From: CAZKMM01 sp964592965
GTDB lineage: Bacteria; RBG-13-61-14; DRUE01
Length of the DNA: 39,011 nt
Assembly (NCBI GenBank): GCA_964592965.1
Contig: CAZQJX010000006.1
Location: forward strand, 1-39,011
Reading direction: 5' to 3'
The translations under genes were made by a program, and so were the position numbers. Shown here one piece after another: positions 7,789 through 15,417 of the stretch (position 1 is the stretch's first letter; every line of letters begins with the position of its first letter). Under the pieces are notes generated by a model. The model saw only the letters and a list, made by a program, of their open reading frames with translations. It searched no databases and had not been told where the DNA came from.

Positions 7789-9114
7789 TTAAGCTCCCAG
7801 CTCGGGTTTCTGGCGGAAAAGGTATAATCTTCTTAAAGATTCAATATTGGTAACCAATGCCAAAAAAGCCAGCACAAGCCACACCTGATTTAATAGCCCA
7901 GCGAAAAAGATAAAAAACAGCCGAATATCCCTTCCAATTCTAAATTTTGCGCTTTTGCCAGTTCTGTTAAAAATAGAATCATATTTGATAGCAGTGTAGC
8001 TATTCATAAATCCACCAAGAATAGCGAGAAATCCTACCAGCCATATACTCACCTGATTATGCACTATCCACCATCCAAAGCTCATTCCCAAAATGAGTAG
8101 GGCATCTGCATAGCGGTCAAGCACAGCATCAAACCAAGCACCGTAGCTGGTTTTTTGAAATTTCAAGTTAGCGACCTCTCCATCACATCCATCTAAAATA
8201 GATGCTAGCTGGGCTAAAATACCTGCACTCAAAATAAAAGGATATGTGCCAAAAGCAAAAAGACCGCTGGCTAAAAGTGATACCAAAAAGCTCAAAAAGG
8301 TAAGTTGATTAGGAGTGAGATTAGTTTTGACTAAATATTTGGTGAGACGAGTTGATATAGGACGATTAATGTATCTTGAAACTGGTCCGTCGGTTTTTTT
8401 ACCTAATCTTTTAAGCATAACCTTTTCTGCAAATGAAAGGTCAGAAGGAGTATCTATATCTATCCAAAAATGTCCATCAATGGGACAGGCTTTCATTTTT
8501 CCTTTTTGCGCCAATATAGCAATGCCACCTGAAAGGGTATCATCACCTCTTTTTATGCTTTCTTTAAGAGCAGAAAAAATCGTTGGTGTGCAGAGAAAGA
8601 CTCCGCAATCAAGTCCATCAAATTCAGCCAGATTCTTACCAATAGCAACAATGCGCTCTTTTTCTAATTTTACTTTGGTTGCTTCATCAACATCAATATA
8701 ATTTGGAGGCTTGCGGTCAACTGCTAAAAGACATTCATCATTTGAAATTGGCTGGTTTAAAAGAAGATTAAGAACAGATGGGTCAAAAATATGGTCGCTC
8801 ATTAAGAGCAAAAACTTTTCTTTTAAATGTTCTTGAGCAACAAGAACAGACCTTCCGTTTCCCTTTTCCCAATCCGAATTTTCCAGATACTCAATTTTTA
8901 CACCGTATTTTTCACCATTTCCAAGCTCCTTCTTAATCTGCTCACCTCTATACCCTATCACAATAAGAAAATCCCTGATGCCTGCTTCTCGGCAGGAAAG
9001 AATTACACGCTCAATGAGCTTTAATCCTAAAAGCTCAAGCAGTGGTTTGGGCAGGGCGCTGGTGTGCTGTTGCATCCGAGCGCCCCTGCCCGCAGAAATT
9101 ATCAATGCCTTCAT
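7789..9114 (-). CDS. Fused inositol-1-phosphate cytidylyltransferase / CDP-alcohol phosphotransferase (IPCT-DIPPS type)
   Basis: Bifunctional membrane protein of 441 residues. The N-terminal domain (about 1-235) is a nucleotidyltransferase: SAGRGARM (7-14), PKPL (22-25), and a late WIDIDTPSDL metal/product loop. The C-terminal domain (about 245-440) is a multi-helix CDP-alcohol phosphotransferase with DGCDGEVAN (308-316) followed by GAWFDAVLD (325-333), which fits the family pattern except that the usual Arg after Ala is Asn316. In characterised homologues the first domain makes CDP-inositol from inositol 1-phosphate and the second joins it to another inositol phosphate, giving di-myo-inositol phosphate after dephosphorylation. 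The ATG overlaps the stop of the inositol-1-phosphate synthase gene by one base (TAATG), strongly supporting this role. An alternative is an inositol phospholipid synthase. Confidence 0.82.
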   Translation of the reverse strand: MKALIISAGRGARMQQHTSALPKPLLELLGLKLIERVILSCREAGIRDFLIVIGYRGEQIKKELGNGEKYGVKIEYLENSDWEKGNGRSVLVAQEHLKEKFLLLMSDHIFDPSVLNLLLNQPISNDECLLAVDRKPPNYIDVDEATKVKLEKERIVAIGKNLAEFDGLDCGVFLCTPTIFSALKESIKRGDDTLSGGIAILAQKGKMKACPIDGHFWIDIDTPSDLSFAEKVMLKRLGKKTDGPVSRYINRPISTRLTKYLVKTNLTPNQLTFLSFLVSLLASGLFAFGTYPFILSAGILAQLASILDGCDGEVANLKFQKTSYGAWFDAVLDRYADALLILGMSFGWWIVHNQVSIWLVGFLAILGGFMNSYTAIKYDSIFNRTGKSAKFRIGRDIRLFFIFFAGLLNQVWLVLAFLALVTNIESLRRLYLFRQKPELGA

Positions 9115-10208
9115 TAACGGTCCCTTTCACCCTGAATGAACTCTTCAACCATCTGCCGAGCAATAAAATCTGGATACTGCTCAGGTGGATGCTTCATTGT
9201 GTAAGCAGAAATTGAGGTAAGCACACCACCAATACCTCTATCCAATGCTACCTTACAGCAACGAATAGCATCAATTCCACAGCCAGCAGAATTGGGTGAA
9301 TCCTCAACGCTTAACCTAAGCTCAAGGTTAATAGGCACATCTCCAAAAATTCTTCCTTCCAGCCGTAAAAAGCAAAGCTTATTGTCATTGAGCCATGGGA
9401 CATAATCGCTGGGACCGATATGAATATCCTCACTTTGCAGGCGCTCATTGAGCACTGATTGCACCGCCTCGGTCTTTGAAATCTTTTTGGATTTAAGCCT
9501 CTCCCGAGCAAGCATATTAAGGAAATCAGTATTACCACCTACATTAAGCTGATAGGTATGGTCAATTTTCACGCCCCTGTCAGCAAAAAGCCTGCTCAAA
9601 GTGCGGTGGACAATAGTAGCACCAATTTGGGATTTAATGTCATCACCTACAATCGGGATATTGCGCTCTTCAAACCTGCGGGCATATTCTGGGTCGCTGG
9701 CAATAAATACAGGAATGCAATTAATAAAGGCAACTCCTGCTTCCAGACAGCAATCCGCATAAAATCTGGTTGCTTGCTCGCTTCCTACAGGCAGATAATT
9801 GATAGCGATTTCTGCTCCTGAATCTTTAAGCACCTTAACAATATCAGCACCATCTTCAGGAGCAGGAAGGAAGGTTCGGTCAGGTGGATAGTCTTTCATA
9901 TGGGGCGCAACACCATCAAGGATTTTGCCCATCTGCACTTTCACGCCTATCTCAGGAACATTAGGATTAAAAACTTTGGTGCAGTTGGGTCTGGAGAAAA
10001 TAGCATCACGAAGGTCTTTACCAACTTTGCGCTGGTCAATATCAAAAGCAGCCACAACTTTAATATCTCCGGGCTTATACCCGCAAATATCCCAATGCAT
10101 CAAGCCAATAGCATCTTCAGGGGCTTTGTCCTTGTAATAATAAATCCCTTGAACCAAAGAGCTCGCACAATTACCCACGCCAAAAATTGCTACCCTAATC
10201 TCTCCCAT
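9114..10208 (-). CDS. ino1: myo-Inositol-1-phosphate synthase
   Basis: Converts glucose 6-phosphate to L-myo-inositol 1-phosphate, using bound NAD. The 364-residue protein begins with the Rossmann strand VAIFGVGNCASSLVQG; INYLPVGSEQATRFYADCCL, IVGDDIKSQIGATIVHR, LNVGGNTDFLNM and the Lys/Asp-bearing LRLEGRIFGDVP are the conserved substrate and NAD segments of the short prokaryotic class. I choose ATG 10208, because a near-perfect ribosome binding site (AAGGAGGTGA) lies just upstream and the sequence then starts at the first strand; a longer frame from 10253 would read through that site. It is the first gene of a two-gene operon with the fused inositol-phosphate enzyme and has a strong promoter and a long structured leader. 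Confidence 0.93.
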   Translation of the reverse strand: MGEIRVAIFGVGNCASSLVQGIYYYKDKAPEDAIGLMHWDICGYKPGDIKVVAAFDIDQRKVGKDLRDAIFSRPNCTKVFNPNVPEIGVKVQMGKILDGVAPHMKDYPPDRTFLPAPEDGADIVKVLKDSGAEIAINYLPVGSEQATRFYADCCLEAGVAFINCIPVFIASDPEYARRFEERNIPIVGDDIKSQIGATIVHRTLSRLFADRGVKIDHTYQLNVGGNTDFLNMLARERLKSKKISKTEAVQSVLNERLQSEDIHIGPSDYVPWLNDNKLCFLRLEGRIFGDVPINLELRLSVEDSPNSAGCGIDAIRCCKVALDRGIGGVLTSISAYTMKHPPEQYPDFIARQMVEEFIQGERDR

Positions 10209-10412
10209 TCTCCTCACCTCCTTGTTAGTGTTAAAATTGCCTCTCTCCGGCAAGGAGAGATGGAAAAGATTACATATTATCTAAAATTTTTTGTATTTTT
10301 TATACTGGAATGAATAAATAGGAATAAAATCTATTTATAAGAAATTGTTTTCTTCAGAAAAAATTATCCTTTTATGAGATGCCTGCTTTGGAAAAAATTT
10401 CCCTAGATAGGC
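10209..10412 (-). promoter_or_regulatory. Long structured 5' leader of ino1 with alternative hairpins at the ribosome binding site
   Basis: The predicted transcript has about 200 untranslated bases. Near the 5' end GCCU (10412-10409) can pair with AGGC (10384-10381) around a GGAAA/UUUCC stem (10402-10398 with 10394-10390). A second 8-base stem joins 10314-10321 to 10331-10338. Next to the start, UCUCUCC (10260-10254) can pair with GGAGAGA (10248-10242), or UUGCC (10253-10249) with GGCAA (10241-10237), but not both; and CUCCUU (10257-10252) can instead pair with AAGGAG of the Shine-Dalgarno (10223-10218). This is the layout of a translational switch. I do not recognise a known riboswitch class. 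Confidence 0.5.
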
Positions 10413-10418
10413 AATTTT

Positions 10419-10447
10419 ATTATAACCTTTAAATATTAATTTGTCAA
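10419..10447 (-). promoter_or_regulatory. Consensus sigma-70-type promoter of ino1
   Basis: On the minus strand TTGACA (10447-10442) and TATAAT (10424-10419) are separated by exactly 17 bases, a perfect match to the vegetative consensus in both boxes. Transcription should start near 10412, about 200 bases before the ino1 start codon. Confidence 0.8.
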
Positions 10448-10471
10448 GATTTCAAGAAAAATTTTTGATTT

Positions 10472-10498
10472 TTGATCAAGCCGAATATCTGATATAAT
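10472..10498 (+). promoter_or_regulatory. Probable promoter of the metallo-hydrolase gene
   Basis: A perfect -10 box TATAAT lies at 10493-10498. The -35 is weak: TTGATC at 10472-10477 with only 15 bases between, or TTTTGA one step further out. The start codon follows 10 bases after the -10 box and no Shine-Dalgarno is visible, so the transcript may be leaderless. It diverges from the ino1 promoter, with about 25 bases between the nearest elements. Confidence 0.5.
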
Positions 10499-10507
10499 TA
10501 AAAAACA

Positions 10508-11266
10508 ATGATTAGCCTTATATGCGCATCTTTTATTATCGCATCAGCAAATTCTTATAAGCTCACTATCATTTATGATAACTATCAAGCAAAGCCTTCT
10601 TTTACTTATGGCTGGGGATTCTCGCTTCTTATCGAAACCCCCCAAAAAACTATTCTCTTTGATACAGGTGAAAGCGCAACCAGATTGGCTAAAAACCTTT
10701 CTCTTTTGGACAAAAAACCGACTGATATTGACGCAGTTGTTATCTCTCATATTCATCACGACCATACAGGTGGGCTTGCTTGGCTTGTCTCAGCTCATCC
10801 CGGAATTGAAGTTTACATTCCTGCTTCTTTTCCTGAAAGCTTTAAGCAATCACTTAAAAATGCATCAGCCAAACCCATTGAGGTAAAAGATTTTCAGAAG
10901 ATTTTCCCTGAAATCTTCTCCACCGGGGAGTTCCCTGGTGCAATACCTGAACAAGCGCTAGTGCTTAAAAGCAAACAAGGACTGATTATTATTACTGGCT
11001 GTGCCCACCCTGGAATTGTCAGAATGCTCAAAGAAGTTAAAAAACATTTTCCCAAAGACAAGATTTATCTGGTCATAGGCGGATTTCATCTTTTTGGAAG
11101 GAGCGAAAAAGAACTGGAAGACATAATCCAAGAGTTTAAAGAACTTGGTGTGGAAAAAGTATGTCCCTGTCATTGCTCTGGTGAAAAAGCAAGAAGACTT
11201 TTTGAAAAAGCGTATGGAAAAGATTATTTGGCTGGCGGAGCAGGATTTTCATTTACTATCAAATAA
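10508..11266 (+). CDS. Metallo-beta-lactamase-fold hydrolase, COG1237-like
   Basis: The only plus-strand gene. It encodes a 252-residue MBL-fold protein resembling the family annotated as 7,8-dihydropterin-6-yl-methyl-4-(beta-D-ribofuranosyl)aminobenzene 5'-phosphate synthase (archaeal member MJ0301). Visible motifs are ILFDTG, the zinc-binding HIHHDHTGGL, ITGCAHPGIVRML with a further His, VIGGFHLFG and a C-terminal VCPCHCSGE. The true substrate in bacteria is not known. The first 16 residues (hydrophobic, ending ASANS) look like a short signal sequence, although the usual basic start is missing; relatives generally begin directly at the YKLTIIYDN strand. There is no other Met near the start. 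It is convergent with the dehydratase gene, 27 bases away. Confidence 0.82.
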   Translation: MISLICASFIIASANSYKLTIIYDNYQAKPSFTYGWGFSLLIETPQKTILFDTGESATRLAKNLSLLDKKPTDIDAVVISHIHHDHTGGLAWLVSAHPGIEVYIPASFPESFKQSLKNASAKPIEVKDFQKIFPEIFSTGEFPGAIPEQALVLKSKQGLIIITGCAHPGIVRMLKEVKKHFPKDKIYLVIGGFHLFGRSEKELEDIIQEFKELGVEKVCPCHCSGEKARRLFEKAYGKDYLAGGAGFSFTIK

Positions 11267-11293
11267 GTTTCTGCTTTGCTTTTTAAGCTAACC

Positions 11294-12424
11294 TCAACCT
11301 ATCTGCTCAGAGAGCATTTCATAAAAAGCATCTAAGCGGGTGCGAAGCGGTGGAAGAGAAGAGGTTTGATAGTCGGTTTCTAAGCGAAGAAAAGGAATTT
11401 GCGCCTGTTTTAGCTCTTCCTCAATACCTACCACTTCCAGCTCATAAGGCTCGCAGAACCTCTGAAGAAGATATATAACTGCGTGCGCTCCACTATTCCT
11501 AACAGCTTCAATAATCCATTGAGCACGAGATTTCTCCCTATTCTCAACCAAACCGGCAAAAGGAAGTTTCTCAAACTGAGCTTTAATTAAAGCAGAAATA
11601 GGCTCAATATTTGTATCTACTTTGCTCTCTATCCACCTGCTACCAAGAGCAAGAAGGTCATCAACAACCACAAAACCAGCTCGTTCAATTTCATCTATTA
11701 TTTCTGGTGGTTCAGCAACTTTGCCAGCTAAAATTATTTTAAAACCCTGCTCTTTGGGCGTGCGATTTTTTATCTCCAGAAGGAATTGCTCAATTAAAGA
11801 AACCATTTCTTGCCTATCACCTACAAGACTCGCACGCAGAGCAGAAAAAAACTCACCTGCACTTATCCTTTGATCTTTAAGCTCCTTTTTCAATTGGCCA
11901 AATAATGACTTAAGCTTATTTAAAGTCCCGCAGGCTTGGCGAATCTCCTCACTATCTGGATAATGACCCGTGAGCTCTGCCAGCTTGTTGCGGAGCCTAT
12001 CAAGCTCCTCACGAAAATATTTTTCCGCACAGGGATTCTCTCTAAGCCGAGGCAGTCGGTAAGATTCTGTCATTTCAAATCTATCCATAGATTTAACAAC
12101 AAGGTCAAAAGCCCGCATAGCATCGCAGGTATGAGGAATAATAATAGCATCAAGAAAATCAAGCTCACCTCGCTCTATCAGCTCAAGCAGACTTCGTGAA
12201 TACGAGCAAGCAAAACTCTGAAAATGCGCATCTGCTCGGGAAAAAGCAATCCCTTTTCCGAGCAAAGCCAAAGGCAAGGCACCGCTGGCAAGGATTATCT
12301 CTTCTGGAGCATCAGGCAAGCAAAATCCTACTACCTTGCCTTTGGTTTTCTCTTTCCATTGACGAGCGGTTTTGCTCGGCTCCTTCCAGATTTGGTCAAA
12401 TCTCTCTCTCCAATTCTCAGCCAC
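11294..12424 (-). CDS. 2-Hydroxyacyl-CoA dehydratase D-component / BcrB-HgdB family iron-sulfur protein
   Basis: A 376-residue member of the HgdB/FldB/BcrB family, whose characterised members bind a [4Fe-4S] or a double-cubane cluster and carry out ATP-driven low-potential reductions when paired with a BadF/HgdC-type ATPase. Family segments seen are VVGFCLPDAPEEIILASGALP (quoted in part), FACSYSRSLLELI and IIIPHTCDAMR, giving candidate cluster ligands Cys35, Cys73 and Cys100; Cys132 and a Cys in LLQRFCEPYELE are further conserved positions. It starts with GTG at 12424, with AAGGAGG upstream, 8 bases inside the corrinoid-protein gene. No ATPase activator or second dehydratase subunit is nearby, which argues against a classical dehydratase and for a stand-alone reductase acting with the corrinoid protein. 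Confidence 0.8.
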   Translation of the reverse strand: MAENWRERFDQIWKEPSKTARQWKEKTKGKVVGFCLPDAPEEIILASGALPLALLGKGIAFSRADAHFQSFACSYSRSLLELIERGELDFLDAIIIPHTCDAMRAFDLVVKSMDRFEMTESYRLPRLRENPCAEKYFREELDRLRNKLAELTGHYPDSEEIRQACGTLNKLKSLFGQLKKELKDQRISAGEFFSALRASLVGDRQEMVSLIEQFLLEIKNRTPKEQGFKIILAGKVAEPPEIIDEIERAGFVVVDDLLALGSRWIESKVDTNIEPISALIKAQFEKLPFAGLVENREKSRAQWIIEAVRNSGAHAVIYLLQRFCEPYELEVVGIEEELKQAQIPFLRLETDYQTSSLPPLRTRLDAFYEMLSEQIG

Positions 12425-13079
12425 TTCCAGCCTCCTTCTTTGCTTCTGCTAGCCAAGAATTGATGAGCTCAACTCCTTGCTGAGCATCCTCTCCGTATCC
12501 ATCTGCGCCGATTTTTTGAGCAAATTCTGCACTCACAGGAGCTCCCCCAATAATTACTTTTACTTTTTGGCGAAGCCCCTCTTTTTCTAAAGCTTGGATT
12601 ACTTTTTCCATCTCAGGCATTGTTGTGGTAAGGAGTGTGCTCATACCGAGAATCTCAGCGCCTGATTGCCGAAGAGCAGAGATAAATTTTTCAGTAGAAA
12701 CATTCACACCCAAATCTATCACCTGATAGCCATTTCCTTCTAAAAGGGCACAAACAATATTCTTGCCTATATCGTGAACATCTCCTTGAACCGTTCCCAT
12801 TACTACCTTGGCTTTAGGTTTATATTCTCCTTCTAAAAGTTTTGGTTTAAGCAATTCAAAAGCTCCTTTAAATGCCTTAGCTGATAGCATAACCTCAGGC
12901 AAAAAAATCTCATCTCTTTTAAAACGCTCTCCAACAACTTTCAGAGCCGGTATCATTGCTTGATTTAAAATCTCAAGTGGGTCTATGGCTTCATCAAGCG
13001 CCTTTTGAGCAAGCGATGAGCTTTGTTCAACCTTCATATCAATAATTGTCTGTTTAAGTTCTTCTAAAATCTCCGCCAT
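12417..13079 (-). CDS. Corrinoid (methyltransferase cobalamin-binding) protein
   Basis: A 220-residue two-domain corrinoid protein of the MtbC/MtaC/MetH-B12-domain type, carrying cobalamin between a methyltransferase and its partner. Residues 1-85 form the helical cap domain (EILNQAMIPALKVVGERFKRDEIFLPE). The Rossmann domain has GDVHDIGKNIV with His102 as the predicted lower cobalt ligand, then GMSTLLTTTMPEM and GGAPVSAEFAQKIGADGYGEDA. ATG 13079 has TAGGAG upstream. It ends inside the dehydratase-family gene, so the two products are likely made together. No methyltransferase is in the window, so the methyl donor is unknown. Confidence 0.9.
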   Translation of the reverse strand: MAEILEELKQTIIDMKVEQSSSLAQKALDEAIDPLEILNQAMIPALKVVGERFKRDEIFLPEVMLSAKAFKGAFELLKPKLLEGEYKPKAKVVMGTVQGDVHDIGKNIVCALLEGNGYQVIDLGVNVSTEKFISALRQSGAEILGMSTLLTTTMPEMEKVIQALEKEGLRQKVKVIIGGAPVSAEFAQKIGADGYGEDAQQGVELINSWLAEAKKEAGSG

Positions 13080-13082
13080 TTT

Positions 13083-14183
13083 TCAGCTCCTAAAACGAAA
13101 GTGAATGATGTCTCCATCTTGCACCTCATAGTCCTTCCCTTCAACCCGCACCAGCCCTAGTTTTCTTGCCTCTTGCTCACTTCCTGCTCGGATAAAATCA
13201 TTAAAACTCACAACCTCTGCCTTGATAAATCCCTGCTCAAAATCTGTATGAATCTTTCCAGCGGCTTGAGGAGCTTTTGTTCCCTTTGGAATCAGCCAGC
13301 TTCTTAACTCAACTCCACCCACTGCTGTATAAAAAGTAATTAAATCCAATATGTCTTTTCCCGCCTGAATAATATCACCTAATCCAGAACGCTCCAAACC
13401 CATTTCTTTTAAAAATAACTCCTGCTCCTCAGGGTCAAGCTGATGAACTTCAGCCTCAAGCTTTCCGTAAAAAGGCACTAAAATTAAGCCCATCTCTTGA
13501 GCATAATCCTCGAGCTTGACAAAATGCTCGCTGGACTCTTTCTCTAAACTCTCCTCTCCCATATTGGCGATGATAAAAACGGGCTTGGCTGTTAATGGCT
13601 TCATTTCATTTAAAATAGGCGCTTCATCTTCACTAAATTTCAGCTCACGCAGGGGCTTTAGCTCAGAAAGAGCAGATTCCATCTTTTGGCAAAGCTCCGC
13701 TTCTAACTTTGCCTGTTTATCTCCCACCCGAAGCCTTTTTTCTGCCTTTTCCTTGCGCCTCTGCACAGTTTCTAAGTCTTTTTGAATAAGCTCAAACATT
13801 ACTGTCTCAACATCTCTCACTGGATCAACTGAACCATCAGGGTGGGAAACATTGGGGTCTTCAAAGCATCTTACAACAAGAGCAATAGCATCTACTGCTC
13901 TTATCTCACTTAAGAACTGGTTGCCCAGTCCTTCTCCTTTATGCGCGCCTTTAACCAAGCCTGCAATATCAACAAATTCTATTACCGCTGGAACAACTTT
14001 TTGAGGCTTGATTATCTCTGCTAGCTTATCAAGGCGCTGGTCAGGGCAAGGCACCTGCCCACGATGAGGGTCTATGGTGCAAAAAGGATATGCCTCACAA
14101 GGAACCTGAAGAGCAGTTAAAGCTGAAAAAATTGTGCTCTTTCCCGCATTGGTCAGCCCAACAATACCAATGGAGAAAGGCAT
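13083..14183 (-). CDS. ychF: Ribosome-associated ATPase YchF (OLA1)
   Basis: Obg-family P-loop protein, 366 residues, that prefers ATP over GTP and binds ribosomes. G1 is GIVGLTNAGKST (6-17), G3 is DIAGLVKGAHKGEGLGNQFL, and the G4 position reads IANMGEE instead of NKxD, the basis of ATP specificity in this family. A helical coiled region (about 130-190) and a C-terminal TGS domain (LRSWLIPKGTKAPQAAGKIH to GDIIHFRF) complete the fold. It follows pth with a one-base TAATG overlap; the pth-ychF pairing is widespread. Confidence 0.97.
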   Translation of the reverse strand: MPFSIGIVGLTNAGKSTIFSALTALQVPCEAYPFCTIDPHRGQVPCPDQRLDKLAEIIKPQKVVPAVIEFVDIAGLVKGAHKGEGLGNQFLSEIRAVDAIALVVRCFEDPNVSHPDGSVDPVRDVETVMFELIQKDLETVQRRKEKAEKRLRVGDKQAKLEAELCQKMESALSELKPLRELKFSEDEAPILNEMKPLTAKPVFIIANMGEESLEKESSEHFVKLEDYAQEMGLILVPFYGKLEAEVHQLDPEEQELFLKEMGLERSGLGDIIQAGKDILDLITFYTAVGGVELRSWLIPKGTKAPQAAGKIHTDFEQGFIKAEVVSFNDFIRAGSEQEARKLGLVRVEGKDYEVQDGDIIHFRFRS

Positions 14184-14749
14184 TAATCACTCCGATGAAA
14201 AATATTTCTCGCTTCTTCCAAACCCTCTTTTATAAGAACCTCTGTTGCTTTACAGGCAGTGCTTATCATTTTTTTAACCTTCTCAAGCTCATCAGGCTTA
14301 AATGGGCTTAAAACATAGTCCACTACTTCATCTTTACTCGCTGGTTTTCCTATGCCACATCTTACCCGATAAAACTCCTGACTGCCCAAATGCTCAATAA
14401 TTGACTGCACACCCTTATGACCAGCACTTCCTAAATTAAACCCGAGCTTTATTTTCCCTAAAGGAAGGTCTAAGTCATCATGAATAACTACTAGCTGGTC
14501 AGGATATAAATTTAACCTGTCCAATACCATAGCTACGCTTTCGCCGCTATTGTTCATATATGTATGTGGCTTTAACAAAAGCACTTCTTCATAACCAATC
14601 CGAATTTTTGCCACTCTTCCTCTAAATTTAGGATAAAAAAATCTTACTTTGTAGAGACGAGCACACTCCTCCACAACCATAAATCCAAGATTATGCCGAG
14701 AAAGCTTATACTTTTTTCCTGGATTTCCTAGCCCTGCTATTACTCTCAC
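14183..14749 (-). CDS. pth: Peptidyl-tRNA hydrolase
   Basis: Recycles peptidyl-tRNA released by stalled ribosomes by cleaving the ester bond. The 188-residue protein has GLGNPGKKY, RHNLGF, KPHTYMNNSGESV, VIHDDLDLPLGK and GSAGHKGVQSI; the catalytic set is Asn9, His19 and Asp92. It starts with GTG at 14749; the ribosome binding site is weak, so coupling to rplY 17 bases upstream is likely. The order rplY-pth is common across bacteria. Confidence 0.96.
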   Translation of the reverse strand: MRVIAGLGNPGKKYKLSRHNLGFMVVEECARLYKVRFFYPKFRGRVAKIRIGYEEVLLLKPHTYMNNSGESVAMVLDRLNLYPDQLVVIHDDLDLPLGKIKLGFNLGSAGHKGVQSIIEHLGSQEFYRVRCGIGKPASKDEVVDYVLSPFKPDELEKVKKMISTACKATEVLIKEGLEEARNIFHRSD

Positions 14750-14766
14750 GACTTTTTAGCTTTTGC

Positions 14767-15405
14767 CTATGAGCTCGTTTCGCCTGATTCTGGCTTAGCC
14801 TCTTCCTCTAGGGCTTCTTCTTCAGCTTCTTCTCCCGCCTCAGCTACTTCAGGTGCAACAATTGTAACCAGCGCCAGATGTCCTTCTGTTAAAACCCTGA
14901 TTCCTTCTAGTTTTAAATCCCTTATGTGAAGGGAATCTCCAAGGTCAAGTTCAGATATATCCACTTCCAGTATCTCTGGGATTTGGCTGGGCAGGCACAT
15001 TATTTCTAACTCACGAATATGCTCCTCTAAAATTCCACCTCTTTCTACACCTTTAGGTTTACCTTTAAATGATATGGGTACGCGAACACGAACTGGTCGG
15101 TCTTCTTTGACTTCCATCAGGTCAATATGTATAAGCTCATCGGTAATGGGGTCTATTTGCTGGTCTTTAATCAAAACCTTTCTTCCTTTAAGCTCAGAAT
15201 CATCACTCTTTAAAGTTAAAAGGGTATTCTTTCCTGTAGGAGAGCGAAGAATTTTTCTTACCTGCTTGGGGTCAACCACTACTGGCTGAGGCTCTCTTCC
15301 AGGACCGTAAATAATAGCAGGAATCTTCCCTTCCCTGCGCAGTCTTCTTGCAGGACCTTTGCCAGTCTCGGTTCTTTTTTCCACCCACAGCTCACGCTCG
15401 TTCAT
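14767..15405 (-). CDS. rplY: Large ribosomal subunit protein bL25, CTC/TL5 form
   Basis: Binds 5S rRNA in the large subunit. The 212-residue protein is the long general-stress (CTC) form: an N-terminal L25 barrel (EKRTETGKGPARRLRREGKI and LLTLKSDDSELKGRKVLIKD) and a beta C-terminal domain (EELGDSLHIRDLKLEGIR-like), ending in an acidic Glu/Ala-rich tail. GAGGAGG precedes the ATG. It is 12 bases after prs; the prs-rplY-pth order is conserved in many bacteria. Confidence 0.95.
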   Translation of the reverse strand: MNERELWVEKRTETGKGPARRLRREGKIPAIIYGPGREPQPVVVDPKQVRKILRSPTGKNTLLTLKSDDSELKGRKVLIKDQQIDPITDELIHIDLMEVKEDRPVRVRVPISFKGKPKGVERGGILEEHIRELEIMCLPSQIPEILEVDISELDLGDSLHIRDLKLEGIRVLTEGHLALVTIVAPEVAEAGEEAEEEALEEEAKPESGETSS

Positions 15406-15417
15406 CTTCCAACCTCC

